In this document: one piece after another, positions 57,706 to 64,000 of the stretch | Layout of the letters: each line of letters starts with the position of its first letter | Position numbering within the stretch: the stretch's first letter is position 1 | Assembly (NCBI RefSeq): GCF_003721225.1 | Contig: NZ_RIZI01000193.1 | Location: 1 to 64,000, forward strand | Reading direction: 5' to 3' | Source of the DNA: Acidithiobacillus sulfuriphilus | GTDB taxonomy: Bacteria; Pseudomonadota; Gammaproteobacteria; Acidithiobacillales; Acidithiobacillaceae | Length of the DNA stretch: 64,000 nucleotides | Translations under genes and position numbers: made by a program | Notes under the pieces: generated by a model | Seen by the model: only the letters and a program-made list of their open reading frames with translations | Database searches by the model: none | What the model was told of the DNA's origin: nothing

Positions 57706-58566
57706 TTAGCGGAATATGATGGTTTTATTGCCATGCAGCAGGACACGGTCTTCCAGATGATAACGGAGACCACGCGCCAGCACCGTTTTTTCGACATCTT
57801 TTCCAGAACGAATCAATGCATCCGGCGTATCGGAGTGATCCACACGGACCACGTCCTGCTCAATAATGGGCCCCTGATCCAGATCAGGTGTGACATAGTG
57901 GCAAGTGGCGCCAATCAATTTCACGCCACGCCCGTAGGCTTGATGATAGGGTTTTGCGCCGACAAAGCTGGGCAGAAAGCTATGGTGAATATTGATGATC
58001 CTGCCGGGATAGCGTACACATACCTCGTGAGTAAGAATCTGCATGTAACGTGCCAGCACCATGACATCGCCTCGAACTTCTTCAAACAAGTCCACTATCT
58101 TGGTATAGGCTGACGTTTTTCCCTGATGGGTGACCGGTATATGGTGAAAAGCAATGCCATGCCATTCCACGAACGATCTGAACGTATCGTGATTGGAAAT
58201 GACACAAGGAATGTCGATATCCATTTCCTTTGCCTGCCAACGCCCCAATAGATCATAAAGACAATGGCCTGATTTCGAAACCAGGATCACGACTCGTTTC
58301 TTGCGCGTAGTATCCGCGATGTGCCAGTCCATACCAAATTCGGTGGCAATCCTGGAGAACTTTTCCCGAAAAGATTCGATACCGAAAGGCAGGGAATCCA
58401 CAAGAATTTGCTGCCGCATGAAGAACCTCTGAGCATCGGGATCCGCATGATGGCTTGCCTCCGTGATCCAACCCCCGTGGGCGGCAATGAATGTACTAAT
58501 AGCGGCGACGATGCCAACCCGGTCGGGGCAGGAGAGAGTGAGTGTGTAGTAGTCGGCAATGGGCAT
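57706..58566 (-). CDS. purU: Formyltetrahydrofolate deformylase
   Basis: 286 residues: N-terminal ACT domain (YTLTLSCPDRVGIVAAISTFIAAHGG) and a formyl-transferase-like domain with NIHHSFLPSFVGAKPYHQAYGRGVKLIGATCHYVT, where His and Asp (PDLDQGPI) are catalytic. It releases formate and THF from 10-formyl-THF, a safety valve or energy step for the C1 units from methylamine. First gene of the operon, divergent from a regulator. Confidence 0.93.
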   Translation of the reverse strand: MPIADYYTLTLSCPDRVGIVAAISTFIAAHGGWITEASHHADPDAQRFFMRQQILVDSLPFGIESFREKFSRIATEFGMDWHIADTTRKKRVVILVSKSGHCLYDLLGRWQAKEMDIDIPCVISNHDTFRSFVEWHGIAFHHIPVTHQGKTSAYTKIVDLFEEVRGDVMVLARYMQILTHEVCVRYPGRIINIHHSFLPSFVGAKPYHQAYGRGVKLIGATCHYVTPDLDQGPIIEQDVVRVDHSDTPDALIRSGKDVEKTVLARGLRYHLEDRVLLHGNKTIIFR

Positions 58567-58711
58567 GGCACTCCTACTCGACAGTGCGTTTTAAAAGGAC
58601 TTACGATAGGTCTATGATATCCGCAGGTTCACCTTTGGTCAACTATATTTCATATTAAGAAACATCAGCCGCCAGGAATTCTCTGTATCTCATTGTTTAT
58701 AAAGGATTATA
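58567..58711. promoter_or_regulatory. Divergent control region purU / XRE-cupin regulator
   Basis: 145 bp shared by both genes, AT-rich in the middle (ACTATATTTCATATTAAG near 58641-58658). No GG-N10-GC element in either direction, so the main methylamine operon seems not directly sigma-54 dependent, unlike the monooxygenase unit. An operator for the neighbouring regulator is expected here. Confidence 0.5.
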
Positions 58712-59308
58712 ATGATTGAACCTGACTTGAGCGGTGGCTTGGAGCGTTATATTGGCACTACCGTCCGCGGGCTTCGGCTCAAACAGGAACTGACCATTGC
58801 CGATGTGTCAGAGCTCACAGGCATCAGTCGCGGCATGCTCTCGAAAATTGAGAACGCGCAAACCGCGACCAGCCTGGATACCCTCTCCCGCTTGGCGCGC
58901 GCCCTCGGGGTCTCTCTCACCACCTTATTTCGCAACTATGATGTTCCAGACGGCGGCGCCCAGATGGTGAAGCGCGGCGAGGGCATGGAGGTCGTGCGTC
59001 GTGGGACCAAGCGGGGACACACCTACCATCTGCTGGCTTATGATCAGGGGCCGACCAAGCTTTTCGAGCCATTTCTGATCACCATGACCGATGAATCAGA
59101 AGTGTTTCCCACATTTGAGCATCCTGGCACCGAATTTATTTACATGCTGGAAGGAAAAATTGAATATCGGCATGGTCAGAATACTTATATCCTGGGACCC
59201 GGAGACTCCCTGACTTTCCGCGGAGACGTGCCGCATGGCCCGGAGAAACTGATCAAATGCCCGATCCACTTTCTTTCTATAATTATTTATCCTACCCCTG
59301 ATAAATAA
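58712..59308 (+). CDS. XRE-family regulator with cupin domain, probable methylamine-cluster regulator
   Basis: 198 residues; AAGGA lies 5 nt before the ATG. Helix-turn-helix LRLKQELTIADVSELTGISRGMLSKIENAQTATSLDTL near residues 22-60, and cupin EVFPTFEHPGTEFIYMLEGKIEYRHGQNTYILGPGDSLTFRGDVPHG. Similar architecture to PuuR-like regulators that bind small ligands. It is transcribed away from purU, so it very likely controls the methylamine operon and itself. Ligand unknown; an amine or gamma-glutamyl-amide is a reasonable guess. Confidence 0.88.
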   Translation: MIEPDLSGGLERYIGTTVRGLRLKQELTIADVSELTGISRGMLSKIENAQTATSLDTLSRLARALGVSLTTLFRNYDVPDGGAQMVKRGEGMEVVRRGTKRGHTYHLLAYDQGPTKLFEPFLITMTDESEVFPTFEHPGTEFIYMLEGKIEYRHGQNTYILGPGDSLTFRGDVPHGPEKLIKCPIHFLSIIIYPTPDK

Positions 59309-59410
59309 CGCTCCATGCCCATCAAATTAGACGCCGCTACTACCACAATGGTAGATATATTTATAACAGAACAAGGAAATGTGCTACTTCGCTGGTCAAT
59401 ACTTAGACAG

Positions 59411-59693
59411 TTAGCGTCGCCGCGCTACAGCGTTCCGTATGCCTCGGGCCGCCAGCGTGTCATGCACCTGAGGATAGTCATAGCCCCGGTCAGCGAGGAT
59501 CACCGACTCCTCTCCAGTAAGGAGCCCATCCAGCATCTGATGATCCGGTACCTTGGCCGCCGTGAAGTCCACCGCCTGGACGATGCCCTGGAGATCCGTT
59601 GCCACCTGAGCCTTCATCCCGAAATACCATTGATTCCCTTTCTTCGTGGAGCTCATCTCCGGATCCCGCTTGCGGTCTCGGTTCTTGGGACCC
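59411..59693 (-). pseudogene. IS5-family transposase C-terminal fragment
   Basis: Minus-strand DPEMSSTKKGNQWYFGMKAQ, DHQMLDGLLTGEESVILADRGYDY: the catalytic middle of an IS5-group transposase. It is cut by an IS630-type fragment at about 59694-59704 and ends at 59411. No ends visible. Confidence 0.82.
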
Positions 59694-59703
59694 TGCAGGC
59701 GAT

Positions 59704-60168
59704 GCGCATCCGCGCAGTGAGTGCGGTGCGCAAGGGCCAACCGGTGGAGCAGGTCGCGGAAGTCTTTGGTCTCAATAAAAGAACGGTCTTCCGTTGGGTG
59801 GCCCTGTTTCTCACCGGTGGGCAGAAAGCCCTGCAGGCCAAGCCCATTCCCGGGCGTCCGCCCAAACTGAACGCGCAACAACTGGCCTGGCTGGCACAGG
59901 CCCTGCGCAAGCATCCAGAACAATACGAATTTCCTTTCGCCTTGTGGACACTGGCCATGGTGCGGGACCTGATCGCCCGCCGCTTCGCGCAAGAGGTGTC
60001 CTTATGTCTTGGAACCAGTCCCTGCGGATTGGTACCCTTCGGCTGATCCCCCAGAGCCAGGACGACCTCAAGTTCTTGGTCCTATCCGCGCTCCGCCGCC
60101 TGCAAAAGCTCCCCCACATCGTTGCCGGGTTCTTCCGTCATCCCCGGTGTCGCTACGCTATCAGTTAA
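59704..60168 (+). pseudogene. IS630-family transposase with internal deletion
   Basis: The 5' part encodes RAVSAVRKGQPVEQVAEVFGLNKRTVFRWV and GRPPKLNAQQLAWLAQALRKHP (winged-helix part). In another frame near 60050-60168 the C-terminus follows: DDLKFLVLSALRRLQKLPHIVAGFFRHP then stop. The catalytic DDE core between them is missing, so the copy is dead. It is fused to the IS5 piece on its left. Confidence 0.8.
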
Positions 60169-60274
60169 TGGTTTTACTTTCTTTAAAATTAGTAACCATG
60201 GTTCCGGATGGCCGAATGCCGAGGCCGCGCCATCTTCATGATTATTGTCCCTACTGTAGCGAATCCAGGAAGTT

Positions 60275-61010
60275 TTAAACTTTTTCATGGCTACCACACA
60301 GTCGGTAACCAATACCCTTCTCAGTACGGATGTAGGCCGGTTTGGTCGGATCATCCTCCAGTTTTTCTCGCAGGCGCTTGATATATAAGCGCACATAATG
60401 AGATTGCTCGTTATTGCTCTCCCCCCCAGATGATGGAAAGGATTCTGCGATGGGATAAGACGCTGCCATAATGCTCGGCGAGGAGGCGTAAAAGGCGAAA
60501 CTCGGTAGGTGTCAGCGCGACTTTTTCCCCTCTTTTTTTGACAGTGTGCGCATTATCGTCGATCTCCAAGTCTTCAAAGCGCCAACAGTGCCCCTCCTCC
60601 ATTGATGCGGATTCCCGCCGACGTAAATGCGCACGCATCCGGGCCAGGAGTTCACCGATAGTAAAAGGTTTTGTTAAATAATCATCAGCTCCCGCATCCA
60701 GCGCCTTGATTTTATCGGTTTCGTTGTTACGGGCGGAGATGACGATGATGAATGGGCCATCGGCATATTGTGCCCGCACCTTGGTTATGAAATCTTGGCC
60801 ATCTCCATCCGGTATGCCTAGATCCAAAAGAAGCACGGAAAAAGGCTCATTACAGAAAACCAGGCGTTTTTCCATTTCCCGCCAAGCATCCCGAAGAGTT
60901 CCTACGCGCCGGACTTGGTAGTATGGTTCGTGACCCAAGGCTGTCTGGAGGAAGTCTGCAATACTTTGGTCGTCTTCGATAATCAGAACTTCTACCGGTG
61001 ATGTCGTCAC
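60275..61010 (-). pseudogene. kdpE: KdpE response regulator, split by a one-base shift in a G7 run
   Basis: GTG start at 61010. The receiver domain (LLLDLGIPDGDGQDFI with the phospho-Asp, and VISARNNETDKIKALDAGADDYLTKPF) and most of the winged helix are in one frame, which stops after IIWGGEQ at 60411. The rest, HYVRLYIKRLREKLEDDPTKPAYIRTEKGIGYRL, follows in the next frame to 60275. The shift falls in a run of seven C at 60421-60427 (G on the minus strand); six would restore a complete KdpE reading IIWGESNNEQSHYV. It may be a sequencing error, a true mutation or a reversible slippage site. Confidence 0.85.
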
Positions 61011-61027
61011 TCGTCAGTCCTCCGCCG

Positions 61028-61351
61028 CTAGTGCCGGCGCTCGAGGGCGGCATCCAGGTCGAAATCTTGCAGAATAATGTTGTTGTACGGGATCCGCCGC
61101 TGGGCCAGGAACGGGAGGCTATCGGCCAAGGCCTGCGTTTCGCTGCGTTGATGAGTCTCCACGATACCCACCACCGCATCAGTTCCCTTGGCCATTTCCT
61201 GTTGGCCGTAACGGAGCATGGCATAGGTTTTTCCCACTCCCGGGGCGGAGCCGAAAAAGATCTTCAGACGGCCCCGCTCCTGGCTGCGCTCCTCCGCCTG
61301 CACTTGCGCCAGCAGCGCGTCCGGGTCGGGTCTTCCTTCTTCCCTACTCAT
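61028..61351 (-). pseudogene. kdpD: KdpD, N-terminal domain only
   Basis: 107 residues: the start of KdpD with Walker A GSAPGVGKTYAML, VVGIVETHQRSET and FDLDAALERR, then a stop. The family usually continues with Walker B, a USP-like domain, membrane segments and a histidine kinase of about 900 residues; all are missing, and kdpE begins 18 bp later. Short KdpD-like proteins are known in some bacteria, so it could be functional as a partial sensor, but it looks truncated at a boundary within the KdpD domain. Confidence 0.75.
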
Positions 61352-61519
61352 AGGTGATGGGCTACCTCATGGTCAACTCAAATCGCCCTATTCATCAATG
61401 GCCTGATCGCGAGACGTGCTTCCTGGCCGGCCATCCATGATGAACCTGCGAAACGAGACTTAGCATAAGCGATGCCGGCCCTGACGACAAGAAATTCATT
61501 TCCGATCCCTTCCGGGACG

Positions 61520-61558
61520 ATTATACAAAATTTATACGCCATTTATATGGATTTTATA
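61520..61558 (+). promoter_or_regulatory. Array of TTTATA repeats at 11-bp spacing, probable KdpE operator
   Basis: ATTATA at 61520, then TTTATA at 61531, 61542 and 61553: four half-sites each exactly 11 bp apart, one helical turn. KdpE sites in enterobacteria are TTTATA-like direct repeats with this spacing. It lies about 120 bp before the first kdp reading frame in the gap shared with kdpD. Confidence 0.7.
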
Positions 61559-61674
61559 TATGTGTTATCAGTACATTCGCGAGGTATAAGATACGGCGAG
61601 CGCGTTTGCTATCGCCCACGGGATTCTATGGGGCGGGCGGAAACAGGTACAGAAAGGGCAACATGGAGGATATG

Positions 61675-61767
61675 ATGGAATTAATTTACCTGATCATCAT
61701 CATCGGATTTTTCATGGCATCTATAGGGGTCGTATGGATGTTGGGACGATTGGAGGGGAAGCGATGA
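61675..61767 (+). CDS. 30-residue membrane peptide upstream of kdpF
   Basis: MELIYLIIIIGFFMASIGVVWMLGRLEGKR, with GGAGG 5 nt before the ATG and one hydrophobic segment. Its stop overlaps the next ATG (ATGA). It could be an extra KdpF-like stabiliser of the Kdp complex; no family is recognised with certainty. Confidence 0.6.
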   Translation: MELIYLIIIIGFFMASIGVVWMLGRLEGKR

Positions 61768-61856
61768 ATGCATTCGTCTGGATCGGCTTGTTGGTTGGTG
61801 CTGCCCTGTTCATCTATCTCTTGGCGTTTTTGATTTATCCGGAGCGATTCCTATGA
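61764..61856 (+). CDS. kdpF: KdpF small subunit
   Basis: 30 residues, a single membrane helix (WIGLLVGAALFIYLLAFLIYPERF), directly before kdpA with a 4-bp ATGA overlap. KdpF is a lipid-like stabiliser of KdpABC. Size, position and coupling identify it more than sequence does. Confidence 0.85.
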   Translation: MNAFVWIGLLVGAALFIYLLAFLIYPERFL

Positions 61857-63610
61857 ATCTGGCCATTGCACTCACTGCTGCGGTATTGCTGGTTGCTATT
61901 TTCTTGGCCGTCCCTATCGGCCGCTATATGTACATGGTTTACTCCGGAGAGCGTTTCTGGGCGTCGCGGATTCTTGCTCCCGTAGAAAATGTGCTCTACA
62001 GAATTTCCGGTATCCGCCCGAACGAGGAGATGGACTGGAAGCGCTATGCCATCGCTCTGCTGATATTCAACTTATTCGGTGGGTTGTTTCTGTATGGGTT
62101 ATTGCTGGTGCAAGGCGCCTTGCCGCTCAACCCGGAGCATTTCCCCGGCGTGCCCGGCGGTTCGGCATTCAACACGGCCGTCAGCTTCACCACCAACACC
62201 AACTGGCAGGATTATGCCGGCGAATCCACCATGAGCTATCTCTCGCAGATGCTGGGATTGACTGTGCAGAATTTTCTGTCGGCGGCGACGGGAATCACCA
62301 TCGTCCTCGCTATCATTCGTGGCATAACCCGTCAGAAAACGGTCGATCTGGGGAATTTCTGGGTGGACATGACCCGCACCGTCCTCTACGCGCTCCTGCC
62401 CCTATCGTTCATCTTTGCCCTCGTGCTCATGGAGCAGGGCGTCATACAGACTCTATCCTCTTATATCCAGGCCCATCTGATCGCCCCGTTTTCTTCCGGC
62501 GGTAAGCAAGTCGCGCATCAGGTGCTCGCGGTTGGACCGGTGGCTTCGCAAGAGGCCATCATGATGCTGGGCAATAACGGCGGTGGATTCTTCAATGCCA
62601 ATGATGCCCACCCCTTCGAGAATCCGACGGCCCTGACCAACTTTCTGGAGATGGTCGCCATGATCCTGATCCCCACGGCCCTGGTGTTTTTGTTCGGGCA
62701 CATGGCCAAGGCGCGGCGCACGGCGTGGGCCATCCTCGCAGCGATGCTCGTGCTGTTCATTCCCCTGGCGCTGGCGAGCGAGCATTTTGATTTGTCAGGA
62801 AACCCGCTGTTTGCCCATCTGGGGGTCACGCAGGCCAACCTTTTGAGCCTGACGGGTGGCGGCAACATGGAGGGGGTGGAGGACCGGATTGGCGCAGCAG
62901 CATCCGCTTTGTTTGGCAGTCTGGCGACGGCCACTTCGACGGGAGCGGCGAATAGCGCCTACGACTCCTTGATGCCCTTGTCGGGCGGAGTGAACCTTTT
63001 TTTCATGCAGATGGGTGAGACGGTCTTTGGCGGAGTGGGGACCGGCCTTGCGACCATGCTGGCTTTTGCCATCTTCGCGGTCTTCCTGGGTGGCCTGATG
63101 GTCGGGCGTACCCCGGAGTTCCTTGGCAAGAAGATCGGGGCCTTCGAGATCAAGATGGCCTCGCTGTCCATCCTGGTCATGCCCCTGCTCGTGCTGATCG
63201 GCACGGCCATTGCCGTCAGTACGTCGGCGGGCCGCGCGGGCGTCTTCAATCCGGGACCCCATGGTTTCAGCGAGATGCTCTACGCCATTACCAGTCCCGC
63301 CAACAACAACGGCAGCGCCTTTGGCGGGCTGAGTTCCGATACCCGTTTTTACAATCTCATCACCGGGCTTTGCATTCTATTTGGGCGCTACTGGGCTTAT
63401 TTGCCCCTGCTCGCGATGGCTGGTTCCCTGGCAGGCAAACAGAAGGTCCCGGCGGGCGCGGGGACCCTCGCCACCCATACGCCCATTTTTATCAGTTTGC
63501 TGGTGGGTGTGGTCCTGCTGGTCGGGGCGCTCAATTTCTTCCCCGCTTTGGCGCTGGGGCCCATTGCCGAGCAGTTGGCGCCCTTCGCCACGACTTTGAC
63601 GACTCATTGA
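61853..63610 (+). CDS. kdpA: K+-transporting ATPase potassium-binding subunit
   Basis: 585 residues, about 10 membrane segments. The four selectivity-filter loops are recognisable, including AVSFTTNTNWQDYAGE, MLGNNGGGFFNANDAHPFENPT, and AITSPANNNGSAFGGLS. KdpA conducts K+ in the high-affinity KdpFABC pump used under potassium limitation. It is translationally coupled to kdpF and followed by kdpB after 9 bp. Confidence 0.97.
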   Translation: MNLAIALTAAVLLVAIFLAVPIGRYMYMVYSGERFWASRILAPVENVLYRISGIRPNEEMDWKRYAIALLIFNLFGGLFLYGLLLVQGALPLNPEHFPGVPGGSAFNTAVSFTTNTNWQDYAGESTMSYLSQMLGLTVQNFLSAATGITIVLAIIRGITRQKTVDLGNFWVDMTRTVLYALLPLSFIFALVLMEQGVIQTLSSYIQAHLIAPFSSGGKQVAHQVLAVGPVASQEAIMMLGNNGGGFFNANDAHPFENPTALTNFLEMVAMILIPTALVFLFGHMAKARRTAWAILAAMLVLFIPLALASEHFDLSGNPLFAHLGVTQANLLSLTGGGNMEGVEDRIGAAASALFGSLATATSTGAANSAYDSLMPLSGGVNLFFMQMGETVFGGVGTGLATMLAFAIFAVFLGGLMVGRTPEFLGKKIGAFEIKMASLSILVMPLLVLIGTAIAVSTSAGRAGVFNPGPHGFSEMLYAITSPANNNGSAFGGLSSDTRFYNLITGLCILFGRYWAYLPLLAMAGSLAGKQKVPAGAGTLATHTPIFISLLVGVVLLVGALNFFPALALGPIAEQLAPFATTLTTH

Positions 63611-63619
63611 GGAACGATC

Positions 63620-64000
63620 ATGGATGATCTTCACGCACATAAGGTTCCGGGAATCGACTGGAAGCAACAGGCGAAAGGCGCCCTATGGGATAGTCTTCGT
63701 ATGCTGACCCCCCAAAGGCAATGGCACAATCCGGTGATGTTCGTCGTGTATATCGGTTCCTGGCTGGTACTGGCGCTCTTCTTTCGGGATCTCGCCGGCC
63801 GTTCCGAAGAAGCGATATTCACCGGCGTCATTGACTTGTGGCTGTGGCTGACCCTGCTGTTCGCCAACTTCGCCGAAGCCCTGGCGGAGCGGCAGGGGCA
63901 AGCGCAGGCCAACAGTCTGCGGCAGACCCGTCAAGAGGTGAAGGCCAAAAAACTCCACAAGCCACTTCGGGAGGCCCCTTACCACGAAGTCCTGGGCGCC
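63620..64000 (+). CDS. kdpB: K+-transporting ATPase ATP-binding subunit, 5' part
   Basis: 127 residues seen before the window ends: MDDLHAHKVPGIDW, then the first membrane segments NPVMFVVYIGSWLVLALFF and TGVIDLWLWLTLLFANFAEALAERQG, then QANSLRQTRQEVKAKKL, as in KdpB. The phosphorylation site lies outside the window. Confidence 0.96.
   Translation, partial: MDDLHAHKVPGIDWKQQAKGALWDSLRMLTPQRQWHNPVMFVVYIGSWLVLALFFRDLAGRSEEAIFTGVIDLWLWLTLLFANFAEALAERQGQAQANSLRQTRQEVKAKKLHKPLREAPYHEVLGA

Overview
The window looks like part of a proteobacterial chromosome devoted to gathering nitrogen from unusual compounds. Base composition (GC-rich at both ends, AT-rich in the middle), a kdpFABC locus, and remnants of IS5, IS630, IS1595 and Tn3-family elements would fit an Acidithiobacillia-like or other beta/gammaproteobacterial host. 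There is no rRNA or housekeeping marker here, so the taxon is inference.

Layout. 1-3768 (+): the C-terminal half of urea carboxylase, then allophanate hydrolase. 3744-7473 (-): substrate-binding protein, membrane desaturase, lactonase-like metallo-hydrolase and an unknown protein. 8150-9152 (-): a DsbD-like membrane protein and a small metal-binding domain. 9153-11111 (-): copper amine oxidase. 12256-28152 (-): a large polyamine block with spermidine/putrescine ABC transporter, two PuuA-like ligases, PuuB, PuuC, PuuD, two class III aminotransferases, alanine dehydrogenase and a PuuR-like regulator. 29089-33173 (-): a predicted amino-alcohol kinase and PLP phospho-lyase, plus an outer-membrane barrel. 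34254-39385 (-): APC permease, SDR, cysteine hydrolase and a PP2C-Ser/Thr kinase fusion. 39.6-42.2 kb: IS and Tn3 debris. 42262-58566 (-): a methylated-amine block comprising an APC permease, a haem-dependent dimethylamine monooxygenase with reductase, FolD, N-methylglutamate synthase (mgsABC), gamma-glutamylmethylamide synthetase (gmaS), N-methylglutamate dehydrogenase (mgdABCD) and PurU, with a divergent XRE-cupin regulator. 59.4-60.2 kb: fused IS5 and IS630 fragments. 60275-64000: kdpE (frameshifted) and a truncated kdpD on the minus strand, divergent from kdpFAB.

The strongest new observation is regulatory. Six minus-strand transcription units have a sigma-54 promoter (GG-N10-GC, five of six TGGC-like/TTGCT-like) with one or two 17-bp NtrC-type boxes (TGCACC-N5-GGTGCA) 55-170 bp upstream. 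They are the SBP-desaturase unit, the amine oxidase leader, the polyamine transporter, the outer-membrane barrel, the APC-SDR-hydrolase unit and the dimethylamine monooxygenase unit. This ties otherwise unrelated genes into one nitrogen-limitation regulon and suggests that the unfamiliar modules (desaturase plus lactonase; kinase plus phospho-lyase; SDR plus cysteine hydrolase) also release ammonia or amines from organic compounds.

How it works together: amines enter through the barrel, the APC permeases and the PotABCF-like transporter. Polyamines are gamma-glutamylated, oxidised and hydrolysed, or transaminated to alanine, which Ald deaminates. Dimethylamine is demethylated to methylamine, which passes through gamma-glutamylmethylamide and N-methylglutamate, giving glutamate plus a C1 unit that FolD and PurU take to formate. 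The methylamine block is bounded by mobile-element debris on both sides, and its monooxygenase half is visibly more AT-rich than its mgd/mgs half, so it looks like an assembled island.
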